Shown piece after piece: positions 51,220 through 59,570 of a stretch of 64,000 bases of DNA. Both the position numbers and the translations under genes were made by a program. Each line of letters opens with the position of its first letter. Position 1 is the first letter of the stretch. The DNA comes from Acutalibacter sp. (GTDB taxonomy: Bacteria > Bacillota > Clostridia > Oscillospirales > Acutalibacteraceae), in assembly GCA_020025775.1 (NCBI GenBank), contig JAHHRN010000007.1, forward strand, positions 80,369 to 144,368, in the 5' to 3' direction. The notes below the pieces were generated by a model, which saw only the letters and a program-made list of their open reading frames with translations, did no database searches and was not told the origin of the DNA.

Positions 51220-51504
51220 ATGTTAGAACTTGCAATTGGTATCATTTTAGGTTGTTGTGCACTCGGCGCCGGCGTTGCGATGATCGCAGGTATCGGCCCT
51301 GGTATCGGTGAAGGTAACGCAGTAGCTAAGGCTTGTGAAGCTATCGGCAGACAGCCCGAAAGCAGAGGTCAAGTTACCACAACCATGCTCATGGGTTGTG
51401 CAGTTGCAGAAACCACAGGTCTTTATGCACTTGTTATCGCTATCCTTCTTCTCTTCGTTGCCCCCGGCCGTTTCGTAGACATCTTAATGCAGTTCATCGG
51501 CTAA
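51220..51504 (+). CDS. atpE: ATP synthase F0 subunit c, two-carboxylate (Na+-type) signature
   Basis: A 94-residue hairpin of two helices. ATG 51220 is chosen since GGAGG lies 9 nt upstream (the ATG at 51205 overlaps it). AGIGPGIGEGNAVAKACEAIGRQPE and GCAVAETTGLYALVIAILLLF align with Na+-binding c subunits: Glu64, Thr65 and Tyr69 match the Glu65, Ser66, Tyr70 set of Ilyobacter, and Glu31 stands where Gln32 is, the two-carboxylate form described for Fusobacterium. Na+ coupling is therefore likely. Confidence 0.95.
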   Translation: MLELAIGIILGCCALGAGVAMIAGIGPGIGEGNAVAKACEAIGRQPESRGQVTTTMLMGCAVAETTGLYALVIAILLLFVAPGRFVDILMQFIG

Positions 51505-51540
51505 TTTTAAGGGAACGAACGAAAATAGGAGTGAAAGAAC

Positions 51541-52059
51541 ATGATGCAATCGCTCGAAATCATATCTGTTAATATTTGGCAGATTGTGATTTCTCTTTGC
51601 AACCTTCTGATTTTGTTTCTGATTATCAAAAAGTTTCTCTTTAAGCCGGTCAAGAATATGATGGCAAAAAGAAATGCGGAAATAAAAGCGCAGTACGACA
51701 ATGCCGAAGCGGCAGAACAGAGCGCACTGCAAAACAAGGAAGCATGGGAAAAGAAAATGGATGCCGCTCATTTAGAAGCGGACGAAATCGAAAAGGCAGC
51801 GAAACAGCGTGCCGAGCGCCAGAGCGATAAGATTCTTATGGATGCGAAAGAGCAGGCCGAAGGCATCTTAAAGCGCGCAGAGGTAGCCGCTGCTGCCGAA
51901 AAGAAAAAGGCAGAAAAGGACATTCAAACGCAAATCGTCGATGTGTCTGCACTTCTTACTGAGAAAATGCTCAAGAAGAAGCTCAATGAAGACGATCATC
52001 ACGAATTGATCGGTGCCTTTATGCAGGAAATAGGTGAACACCATGACGCAAACGAGTAG
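51541..52059 (+). CDS. atpF: ATP synthase F0 subunit b
   Basis: A 172-residue protein: one N-terminal helix (IWQIVISLCNLLILFLIIKKFLF), then a long charged helix (MMAKRNAEIKAQYDNAEAAEQSALQNK...) forming the peripheral stalk dimer, ending with a delta-contact region. Typical length is 160-175. Follows atpE by 36 nt with AGGAGTGAAAG upstream and overlaps atpH. Confidence 0.93.
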   Translation: MMQSLEIISVNIWQIVISLCNLLILFLIIKKFLFKPVKNMMAKRNAEIKAQYDNAEAAEQSALQNKEAWEKKMDAAHLEADEIEKAAKQRAERQSDKILMDAKEQAEGILKRAEVAAAAEKKKAEKDIQTQIVDVSALLTEKMLKKKLNEDDHHELIGAFMQEIGEHHDANE

Positions 52060-52573
52060 AGAATACGCCGTTGCACTCTTCACCTTAGGTAAAGAAACCG
52101 ACACCGAAAAGGAGATTTGTGATTCCTTAGAGGTTGTCGATGCCGTATTCAAAGAAAATCCCGAATATTTAGAGTTTTTATCCTCGCCGAGCATTCCGAA
52201 AAAGGAACGTCTTGACGCCGTAAACACCCTTTTAGAGGGACGTGTTCACGAATACGTTTGCTCGTTTGTTTGCCTGTTGTGTGAGCATGGCAAGATTTTT
52301 GAATTCTCGGACTGCGTCGAAGATTATAAGAGCTTCTTTAGAATGCTCGAGCAGGTTTCTGTTGCACACGTGCGAAGCGTTGTTCCGCTCAGTGAAGCAG
52401 AAAAGCTGGAACTTATAGAGAAATTCCAGAAAATTTGCGGGCATCAAGTGACCTTGGAATGTACCGAAGATGCATCGCTCATCGGCGGTATGGTCGTAGA
52501 AATCGACGGCAAGGTCTATGACGGCAGTCTGAAACAGTATTTAAGTGATATAAAGGAAGTGATGTGCCAATGA
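52043..52573 (+). CDS. atpH: ATP synthase F1 subunit delta
   Basis: A 176-residue protein (start ATG 52043; GTG 52034 in the same frame is possible) overlapping atpF by 17 bases. EYAVALFTLGKETDTE at the N-terminus and the C-terminal block VTLECTEDASLIGGMVVEIDGKVYDGSLKQYLSDIK are the OSCP/delta signatures. It connects the peripheral stalk to the alpha3beta3 head. It overlaps atpA by ATGA. Confidence 0.92.
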   Translation: MTQTSREYAVALFTLGKETDTEKEICDSLEVVDAVFKENPEYLEFLSSPSIPKKERLDAVNTLLEGRVHEYVCSFVCLLCEHGKIFEFSDCVEDYKSFFRMLEQVSVAHVRSVVPLSEAEKLELIEKFQKICGHQVTLECTEDASLIGGMVVEIDGKVYDGSLKQYLSDIKEVMCQ

Positions 52574-54063
52574 GTCAAAAGCCCGAAGAAATCAGCAACA
52601 TCATTAAAGAACAAATCAAGCATTATAAAAACCATATTGAGATGTCCGAGGTCGGCACGGTTGTCCTTGTCGGCGACGGTATTGCGAGAGTTTACGGCCT
52701 TCGCAACTGTATGGCAAATGAGCTTTTGAAATTTGATGACGGCAGTGTTGGTATTGCGCAGAACCTCGAAACCGAGACCGTTTCTGTTGCAGTTTTATCC
52801 GACGATAACCATATTAAAGAGGGCACAACCGTTCGCCGTTCCGGTGAGGTTGTTTCCGTTCCGGTCGGCGAAGCGCTCCTCGGCAGAATTGTCAATGCGC
52901 TCGGTGAGCCCATCGACGGCAAAGGTCCGGTAGAAACTACCGCCACCCGTCCGATTGAGTCCGAAGCCCCCGGCATTATTGAAAGACAGAGCGTTTCCGT
53001 TCCGCTGCAGACCGGTATTAAGGCAATCGACAGTATGATTCCGATTGGTAGAGGTCAGCGTGAACTTATCATCGGTGACAGACAGACCGGTAAAACCGAA
53101 ATCGTTACCGATACCATTATCAACCAGAAAAACAGCGATGTTATCTGCATCTATGTTGCTATCGGTCAAAAGAGCACTTCGGTGGTTCAGCTCGCGAACG
53201 AATTAGAGCGTGCAGGCGCAATGGATTACACCATTATCGTTTCTGCATCCGCTTCCGAGAGTGCACCGCTCCAGTACATTGCACCGTATGCAGGTTGTGC
53301 AATGGCAGAATATTTCAGAGAACAGGGTAAGGACGTCTTAATTGTTTATGATGACCTTTCCAAGCACGCAGTAGCTTACCGTGCACTGTCTCTTTTGATT
53401 AGAAGACCCCCCGGACGTGAAGCTTACCCCGGCGACGTTTTCTATTTGCATTCCAGACTCTTAGAGCGTGCCGCTTGCGTAGCACCCGAGTACGGCGGCG
53501 GTTCCATTACCGCACTTCCGATTATCGAAACACAGGCAGGCGACGTTTCCGCTTATATTCCGACCAACGTAATTTCCATTACTGACGGTCAGATCTTCCT
53601 CGAAACCGAGCTTTTCCATGCAGGCGTTATGCCGGCTATCAACCCCGGTATTTCCGTTAGCCGTGTTGGTGGTTCTGCACAGATTAAGCCGATGAAAAAG
53701 GTTTCGGGCGAACTCAAGCTTCTCTATTCTCAGTACAGAGAATTAAAGGCGTTCTCTCAGTTCGGCAGTGACCTCGATGCAGATACCAAGGCACGTCTTG
53801 CCCTCGGTGAACGTATCGTAGAGGTTTTGAAGCAGGGCAGAAATGCACCGGTTCGCGTCGGCTGTCAGGTTGCTATCGTTTATGCGGTTATCAACGGCTA
53901 TTTAAACGATGTAGCAGTTAAGGATGTTAAGAAGTACGAAGCAAAGCTTTACGACAAAATGGAAAATGAGCACAAAGCGCTCTTAGACCGCTTAGAGGCA
54001 GGCCATTTTGAAGATGAGGATGTTGAAAACCTCAAGGGCGTCTTAGAAGAAATGCAGAGGTGA
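52570..54063 (+). CDS. atpA: ATP synthase F1 subunit alpha
   Basis: A 497-residue protein, a few residues shorter than usual. ATG 52570 overlaps the atpH stop by 4 bases. Walker A GDRQTGKT, the alpha signature PAINPGISVSRVGGSAQIK and catalytic-site Arg region are present. It forms non-catalytic nucleotide sites and completes the catalytic sites of beta. Confidence 0.96.
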   Translation: MSQKPEEISNIIKEQIKHYKNHIEMSEVGTVVLVGDGIARVYGLRNCMANELLKFDDGSVGIAQNLETETVSVAVLSDDNHIKEGTTVRRSGEVVSVPVGEALLGRIVNALGEPIDGKGPVETTATRPIESEAPGIIERQSVSVPLQTGIKAIDSMIPIGRGQRELIIGDRQTGKTEIVTDTIINQKNSDVICIYVAIGQKSTSVVQLANELERAGAMDYTIIVSASASESAPLQYIAPYAGCAMAEYFREQGKDVLIVYDDLSKHAVAYRALSLLIRRPPGREAYPGDVFYLHSRLLERAACVAPEYGGGSITALPIIETQAGDVSAYIPTNVISITDGQIFLETELFHAGVMPAINPGISVSRVGGSAQIKPMKKVSGELKLLYSQYRELKAFSQFGSDLDADTKARLALGERIVEVLKQGRNAPVRVGCQVAIVYAVINGYLNDVAVKDVKKYEAKLYDKMENEHKALLDRLEAGHFEDEDVENLKGVLEEMQR

Positions 54064-54069
54064 TAAACG

Positions 54070-54873
54070 GTGGGAGCAGATATTAAAAGCCTGAGAGTCC
54101 GCATGAAAAGCGTGGACTCCACCCTGCACCTGACCAAAGCGATGGGGCTTGTCGCTTCATCAAAATTGCACCGCGCCCTTAAAAATATGAACAAAAGCAA
54201 GGCTTATGCCAATGCCGTTTCGGAGATCGTCGATACTTTGACGCTTTCTCCGGAGGCAATGCGCAGTCCCTTTATGCAGGAGCGAGAGAGCGGCAAAATC
54301 AAGCTCATCGTGATTGCGGGCGACAGAGGTCTTGCGGGCGGCTATAATGCCAATATCTTCCGCTTTATGCGTGACTATGAGGACGCAGAAGTCATCACCA
54401 TAGGTAAACGTGCTTGCACGAGATACGGTCAAGAAATCAATTCTTCCGAGCATTTTTCTTCCGAAGATGCCGCGGCACTTTCAAAGAAACTTTGCGAAGA
54501 ATTCAAAAACGGCGAGTTCCAAAAGCTCGGCATTGTTTCGACCACCTATAAATCAATGATGTCACAGGAAGCGGGCGTGCAGTGGGTATTGCCGCTGACG
54601 AAAAACGAAGATGCAAAACCCCACAGCATTTTGTTTGAGCCGAATGAAGCCGAGATTTTAAATGCCGCTGTGCCCTTATATGTTTCGGGCGTCTTAATGG
54701 CGGCAGTGCGTGAAAGCTTTGCAAGTGAAATTGCCGCTAGACGTGTGGCAATGGATTCCGCAGGCAAAAATGCACAGGAAATGCTCGACAACTTACAGCT
54801 CAACTACAATATGGCACGTCAAGGTGCGATTACGCAGGAGATTACGGAAATTGTCGCGGGCAGCGGCGATTAA
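54070..54873 (+). CDS. atpG: ATP synthase F1 subunit gamma
   Basis: A 267-residue protein starting with GTG (54070) after GAGGTGA. DIKSLRVRMKSVDSTLHLTKAMGLVASSKLHRA is the N-terminal coiled-coil helix, IVIAGDRGLAGGYNANI the central block, ARRVAMDSAGKNAQEMLDNLQLNYNMARQGAITQEITEIVAGS the C-terminal coil. Central rotor shaft. Slightly shorter than the common 285 residues, in the middle domain. Confidence 0.95.
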   Translation: MGADIKSLRVRMKSVDSTLHLTKAMGLVASSKLHRALKNMNKSKAYANAVSEIVDTLTLSPEAMRSPFMQERESGKIKLIVIAGDRGLAGGYNANIFRFMRDYEDAEVITIGKRACTRYGQEINSSEHFSSEDAAALSKKLCEEFKNGEFQKLGIVSTTYKSMMSQEAGVQWVLPLTKNEDAKPHSILFEPNEAEILNAAVPLYVSGVLMAAVRESFASEIAARRVAMDSAGKNAQEMLDNLQLNYNMARQGAITQEITEIVAGSGD

Positions 54874-54886
54874 AGGAGTGGACAAC

Positions 54887-56281
54887 TTGGAGAATACAGG
54901 CATCGTAACACAGGTCATGGGTCCTGTTGTTGACGTTCGTTTTGAAAACGCAGAGTTGCCGGCGATTTACAATGCGCTGACAATTCCGATTGGCGAAAGA
55001 ACGCTGACTGTAGAGGTTGCACAGCACATCGGTGACAACACCGTTCGTTGCATTGCAATGGCTTCTACAGACGGCTTAAAGAGAGGTACACCCGTTACCG
55101 ATACCAAGAGAGCAATTAGCGTTCCGGTCGGTAAGGAAACCCTCGGCAGAATTTTCAACGTGCTTGGCGAAACCGTAGATAACGGCGACGAAGTGAAAGC
55201 CAAAGAGCGTTGGGATATTCACAGAGCGGCGCCGGATTATGAAGATTTGGCGGCGTCTACAGAAATTCTCGAAACCGGTATTAAGGTTATCGACCTTATC
55301 TGCCCCTATTCTAAGGGCGGTAAAATCGGTTTGTTCGGCGGTGCAGGTGTTGGTAAGACCGTTCTTATCATGGAGCTTATCAACAACATCGCAAAACAGC
55401 ACGGCGGTCTTTCTGTTTTCACCGGTGTTGGTGAACGTACCCGTGAAGGTAATGACCTTTACTGCGAAATGAAAGAATCCGGCGTTTTAGACAAAACCAC
55501 CTTGGTTTACGGCCAGATGAACGAGCCGCCCGGAGCTAGAATGCGTGTTGCGCTTTCCGGTCTTACCATGGCAGAATACTTCAGAGACCAAGAAAATCAA
55601 GATGTTTTGCTTTTCATTGACAACATCTTCCGCTTTACACAGGCAGGTAGTGAAGTTTCCGCACTTCTCGGCAGAATGCCGTCCGCCGTTGGTTATCAGC
55701 CGACCTTGGCGAATGAAATGGGTGCCTTGCAGGAAAGAATTACTTCCACAAAGAAGGGTTCTATCACCTCTGTTCAGGCGATTTACGTTCCCGCGGATGA
55801 CTTAACCGACCCCGCACCGGCAACCACCTTTGCGCACTTGGATGCACAGACGGTTCTTTCCCGTGCGATTTCTTCTCAGGGTATTTATCCGGCAGTTGAC
55901 CCGTTGGAGTCCACCAGCCGTATCTTGATGCCCGAGGTTGTCGGCGAAGAGCATTATGCCGTTGCAAGAGAAGTACAGAGAATCTTACAGCGCTATAACG
56001 AACTCATGGATATTATCGCTATCATGGGTATGGATGAACTTTCCGATGAGGACAAGGTCTTAGTTGCAAGAGCCAGAAAGATTCAGAGATTCTTATCTCA
56101 GCCCTTCGACGTATCCGAAAAATTCACCGGTATCCCCGGTACCTATGTTCCGCTGAAAGAAACCGTTCGTGGCTTTAAGGAAATCGTAGAAGGTAAGCAC
56201 GATGACTTACCTGAATCTGCATTCCTCTTCGCCGGTACGATTGATGACGTAGTGGAAAAGGCAAAGAAGGTAAAGGCATGA
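54887..56281 (+). CDS. atpD: ATP synthase F1 subunit beta
   Basis: Start is TTG 54887, 8 nt after AAAGGAG and 13 nt after atpG; the frame is open upstream only because it runs through atpG. The 464-residue protein begins LENTGIVTQVMGPVVDVRF, with Walker A GGAGVGKT, the catalytic Glu in GERTREGND, DNIFRFTQAGSEVSALLGRMPSAVGYQPTL and the alpha/beta signature DPLESTSRIL. Catalytic subunit. It overlaps atpC by ATGA. Confidence 0.96.
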   Translation: MENTGIVTQVMGPVVDVRFENAELPAIYNALTIPIGERTLTVEVAQHIGDNTVRCIAMASTDGLKRGTPVTDTKRAISVPVGKETLGRIFNVLGETVDNGDEVKAKERWDIHRAAPDYEDLAASTEILETGIKVIDLICPYSKGGKIGLFGGAGVGKTVLIMELINNIAKQHGGLSVFTGVGERTREGNDLYCEMKESGVLDKTTLVYGQMNEPPGARMRVALSGLTMAEYFRDQENQDVLLFIDNIFRFTQAGSEVSALLGRMPSAVGYQPTLANEMGALQERITSTKKGSITSVQAIYVPADDLTDPAPATTFAHLDAQTVLSRAISSQGIYPAVDPLESTSRILMPEVVGEEHYAVAREVQRILQRYNELMDIIAIMGMDELSDEDKVLVARARKIQRFLSQPFDVSEKFTGIPGTYVPLKETVRGFKEIVEGKHDDLPESAFLFAGTIDDVVEKAKKVKA

Positions 56282-56541
56282 GTAGCTATACATTAAAAAT
56301 CACTTCGCCCGACGGCGTAGTGTTCGAGGATAGCGTAGAAATGCTCAGTCTCCGCGGTGCAGCCGGCGACCTCGCCGTGCTCGCGGGTCACATTCCCTTT
56401 GTCACCTCGGTGCAAAAGGGTGTTTGCAAGGTCGTTCTTGCCGACGGCACAGAAAAGGAAGCCGAAACAGACGGCGGCCTTTTGACCGTAGGCAGTGACG
56501 AAACCATTTTCCTTTCCGATACATTTAAGTGGAAGGAATAG
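56278..56541 (+). CDS. atpC: ATP synthase F1 subunit epsilon, beta-sandwich only
   Basis: An 87-residue protein; usual epsilon is 130-140. SYTLKITSPDGVVFEDSVEMLSLRGAAGDLAVLAGHIPFVTSVQKGVCKV is the N-terminal beta-sandwich that binds gamma and the c ring; after DETIFLSDTFKWKE it stops. The C-terminal two-helix domain, which inhibits ATP hydrolysis in many bacteria, is absent. No frameshifted continuation is seen downstream, so this looks like the natural form, as in some anaerobes. Confidence 0.92.
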   Translation: MSSYTLKITSPDGVVFEDSVEMLSLRGAAGDLAVLAGHIPFVTSVQKGVCKVVLADGTEKEAETDGGLLTVGSDETIFLSDTFKWKE

Positions 56542-56600
56542 TCACGGTGGCGTGACAGCACACGGCTCAACCGTTTGGCGTATCAAACGATATGTGCTGT
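56541..56600 (+). other. Hairpin cluster in the 3' region of the atp operon
   Basis: Directly at the atpC stop: GTCACG-GTGG-CGTGAC (56541-56556), then ACAGCACA (56555-56562) pairing with TGTGCTGT (56593-56600) around an inner CGTTTG/CAAACG stem (56572-56589). The real terminator follows. They may protect the mRNA 3' end. Confidence 0.5.
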
Positions 56601-56610
56601 GCTCAGTTTA

Positions 56611-56647
56611 AAAAAAAAGCCGTTCCGTTAAGGAACGGCTTTTTTTG
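56611..56647 (+). terminator. Terminator of the ATP synthase operon
   Basis: AAAAAAGCCGTTCC-GTTA-AGGAACGGCTTTTTT, perfect stem with A and T runs. Confidence 0.92.
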
Positions 56648-56717
56648 GCTTGCATTTCTTCTTAGAATTGTATATACTGAAGAAAATCCACCTTTTGAGG
56701 TAGAAAGGGCAGAACCT

Positions 56718-57569
56718 ATGAGCGAAAAAGCGATCATTGTAACGGTGCTTCTTGTCATTTTCCTGTTTTGTGGCGCGGGCTGTATTTTCTTTATACACAA
56801 AGAAGATGTTTATTGTGCACAGCATGAAGATAACGCTTCACGCGCCAATCTTTACAAAATGGGCAGCGGACCCTTAGGGGCGATTGCGCTGGTAGCTCTC
56901 CTGTTTCTCATTGAATATTTGGTTTCCCAATCCTCTTTATCGGTCTATTATCAAAATCAAATTTTCTATTATCTGCCGCGTATCCTTTATGGCGCATTGC
57001 TCGTGGTTTGTTTGCCTTATCTTTTGATTCTTCTTGCGCCGATGATTCGCGACCAAGCTGTTCAGTCCCATGACGGCATAAAATTCATCGAGAATGAAGC
57101 GTCTGCGCATCCCAACGCCAAAATTTATAAAAAAGACCGCAAGGTATTTTGGAAATATTTGATTATTTTTTGGCTCTGTATGTTAGTTTTGCAGGGGATT
57201 GTTACTGTCCTTTTGAAATCGGATAAAGAATTGCATGCGGGGCTTGCCCTTACCTTGGTCGGCACAGCAATCCTGTGGTATGTCAACTGCATTGACGAAA
57301 AACGTCCGCTTCTGCTTGCCGATGATGGGCTTTATGCGTGGGATCAAGGTCGCTTTCAGTGGTTCTCCTATACCGATGTCGCTTTTGCGGAGGCGAAAAG
57401 AGGTATCGGAAAGGGGATTATCCTCCACTGCGGCTCCGCGGGCGAAATTCATATCACGGCAGCCTATGTACATTCCGATCTTCTGTTTCAAGATCTTATG
57501 GAGCGCTTGCAAAAAGCCAATCCAAAAGTGAATATAAGTAAAAACGTGTCGGATTTTCTAAAAAAATAA
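56718..57569 (+). CDS. Membrane protein of unknown function, four helices plus PH-like domain
   Basis: A 283-residue protein (ATG 56718 with AAAGGG 9 nt upstream; the open frame runs on through the terminator). Helices: IIVTVLLVIFLFCGAGCIFFI, LGAIALVALLFLIEYLV, RILYGALLVVCLPYLLILLAP, and a pair at about residues 160-200 (YLIIFWLCMLVLQGIVTVLL, AGLALTLVGTAILWYV). The C-terminal 80 residues (LLADDGLYAWDQGRFQWFSYTDVAFAEAKRG...) resemble bacterial PH-like domains of the YcxB/YdbT type. Function unknown. Confidence 0.7.
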   Translation: MSEKAIIVTVLLVIFLFCGAGCIFFIHKEDVYCAQHEDNASRANLYKMGSGPLGAIALVALLFLIEYLVSQSSLSVYYQNQIFYYLPRILYGALLVVCLPYLLILLAPMIRDQAVQSHDGIKFIENEASAHPNAKIYKKDRKVFWKYLIIFWLCMLVLQGIVTVLLKSDKELHAGLALTLVGTAILWYVNCIDEKRPLLLADDGLYAWDQGRFQWFSYTDVAFAEAKRGIGKGIILHCGSAGEIHITAAYVHSDLLFQDLMERLQKANPKVNISKNVSDFLKK

Positions 57570-57585
57570 AGCAAAATATTCTAAA

Positions 57586-57615
57586 GAACCGTCCCTATTT
57601 TAGGGGCGGTTTTCT
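57586..57615 (+). terminator. Terminator
   Basis: AACCGTCCCTA pairs with TAGGGGCGGTT (one G-T), followed by TTCTTTTG; 17 nt past the stop of the membrane-protein gene. Confidence 0.75.
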
Positions 57616-57695
57616 TTTGCCTTTTCTTGACTTTTAGCCCTAAAAACACTATACTTATGGTATATCTTGTTGAAAATTTAACAGAGGTGGAATAT

Positions 57696-58745
57696 ATGAA
57701 AACAGAACAGTTTCTTTACGGCACTTTAAAGGACGGCAGAGCCGTTCCGGCATTTAAAATTACCAACGAAAAAGGCGCTTATGTAGAGCTTATCGCTTAC
57801 GGCGCAACCTTAAATAAAATCGTAGTGCCCGACAAAAACGGCGTTTTAGAGGACGTTTTGGTCGGCTTTGATACCTTGGAGGGTCAGCTTCTTTGCACTG
57901 AATCCAACGGCAGAACCGTCGGCAGAGTAGCCAACCGCATTGCCGGCAATGGCATCACGATTGACGGCAAAAATTACCCGATTACCAAGAATGTGGACGG
58001 CAAATTTACCCTCCACGGCAATCATGAATATGCCACAGCCCTTTGGGATGCCGAAATCCTCGGCGATAATGCTGTAAAATTCTCTTACGACAGCAAGGAC
58101 GGCAACGAAGGCTTCCCCGGCAATGTTCACAACGAAGTGACTATGTCCTTCAGCGAGGATTGCAAGGTGAAAATTCATTACGAAGCACATACCGATGCGC
58201 CGACCGCAATCAACATGACCAATCACGCCTACTTTAACTTAGCAGGCTATGATGCAGAGCAGATTGTGGACCACGAAGTCCAGCTCTTCTGCGATGCTTA
58301 TACACCCACCAATACCGACTGCATCCCGACCGGCGAAATCCGCTCGGTTGCGGGTACGCCGTTCGATTTCAGACAGCCCAAGACCATTCGTCAGGATGTC
58401 GATGCAGACGATGAGCAGTTAAAGCTTGGCATCGGCTATGACCATAACTTTGCGATTGCCGATTATGACGGCACACTGCGCAAGTTTGCGATTGTCAAAG
58501 AACCCAAAACGGGCAGAGTGATGACCGCTTACACCGACCTTCCGGGCGTGCAGTTCTATATCGGCAACTGGATGGGTAAACAGCAAATCGGTAAGGGCGG
58601 CAAGGAAATTTTATATCGTCAGGGATTCTGTCTCGAGACCCAGTATTTCCCCGATGCCATGAATCATGACACCTTTATTCCGTGCCTCTTTACCCCCGAA
58701 AAGCCCTATATTTCGGAAACCGTTTACGCTTTCTCTGCGGAATAA
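57696..58745 (+). CDS. galM: Aldose 1-epimerase (galactose mutarotase)
   Basis: A 349-residue GalM-type protein; ATG 57696 follows AGAGGTGG. NGRTVGRVANRIAGN, FTLHGNHE with the first His, INMTNHAYFNLAG with the catalytic His, IGYDHNFAI and FCLETQYFPDAMNH with the catalytic Glu. It interconverts alpha and beta anomers of galactose or glucose in the cytosol. Stands alone here, with no Leloir genes beside it. TTGACT (57628) about 22 nt before TATACT-like sequence may be part of its promoter. Confidence 0.93.
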   Translation: MKTEQFLYGTLKDGRAVPAFKITNEKGAYVELIAYGATLNKIVVPDKNGVLEDVLVGFDTLEGQLLCTESNGRTVGRVANRIAGNGITIDGKNYPITKNVDGKFTLHGNHEYATALWDAEILGDNAVKFSYDSKDGNEGFPGNVHNEVTMSFSEDCKVKIHYEAHTDAPTAINMTNHAYFNLAGYDAEQIVDHEVQLFCDAYTPTNTDCIPTGEIRSVAGTPFDFRQPKTIRQDVDADDEQLKLGIGYDHNFAIADYDGTLRKFAIVKEPKTGRVMTAYTDLPGVQFYIGNWMGKQQIGKGGKEILYRQGFCLETQYFPDAMNHDTFIPCLFTPEKPYISETVYAFSAE

Positions 58746-58871
58746 GCGGAACACTTCGCGAAAGGAACGGGAAAAAATAGAGAGATTTACAAATGCTTTT
58801 TCCTTTGTTCATAATTTGGATTTAAAAATTTTATACTATATTTACATGTAAAAAAGAAAGGGTGATTCCCG

Positions 58872-59564
58872 ATGCCGAATGAAAAGATTTTGGTTGTCGA
58901 TGATGATAACAACATTTGCGAGCTTTTGCGTTTGTATCTCGAAAAAGAGGGGTATTTAGTAAAAATCGTGAATGACGGTGTGTCCGCTGTCAATGCCTTT
59001 AAACAGGAAAAACCGGACCTTATGATTTTGGATATTATGCTTCCGAAGCTCGACGGCTGGCAGGTTTGCCGTGAAATCCGCAAGATTTCCGATAAGCCCA
59101 TTATTATGTTGACCGCAAAGGGCGAGACCTTCGACAAGGTGCTCGGCTTAGAGCTTGGTGCAGATGACTATATGACCAAGCCCTTCGATACCAAAGAAAT
59201 GGTGGCAAGAATCAAGGCTGTGCTTCGTCGTTCCGGCGGCGGTGCGGCTTCCGATTCCGTGAAGGAAGTTGTCTTTGATAACCTTTCCGTAAACCTCACC
59301 AACTACGAAATGAAGGTTAAGGGCGTGCCGATTGATACGCCGCCCAAAGAGTTGGAATTGATTTATCACCTTGCCGCAAATCCGAACCGTGTATTCACAC
59401 GTGACCAGCTTCTCGATGAGGTTTGGGGCTTTGATTACTACGGCGACTCGAGAACCGTTGACGTTCACGTAAAGCGCCTTCGTGAAAAATTAGAGGGCGT
59501 TTCCACAAAATGGGAACTCAAAACGGTTTGGGGCGTAGGCTATAAATTTGAAACAAAGGAATAA
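58872..59564 (+). CDS. OmpR/PhoB-family response regulator
   Basis: A 230-residue regulator. Receiver domain residues 1-120 with acidic pair DDD at 10-12, phospho-acceptor Asp54 in LMILDIMLPKLDG, MLTAKGE and the Lys in GADDYMTKPFD; winged helix-turn-helix from about residue 130 (RDQLLDEVWGFDYYGDSRTVDVHVKRLREKL). GAAAGGGTG precedes the ATG. Its sensor kinase follows 6 nt later and an HtrA protease gene after that. Confidence 0.95.
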   Translation: MPNEKILVVDDDNNICELLRLYLEKEGYLVKIVNDGVSAVNAFKQEKPDLMILDIMLPKLDGWQVCREIRKISDKPIIMLTAKGETFDKVLGLELGADDYMTKPFDTKEMVARIKAVLRRSGGGAASDSVKEVVFDNLSVNLTNYEMKVKGVPIDTPPKELELIYHLAANPNRVFTRDQLLDEVWGFDYYGDSRTVDVHVKRLREKLEGVSTKWELKTVWGVGYKFETKE

Positions 59565-59570
59565 GAGAAA

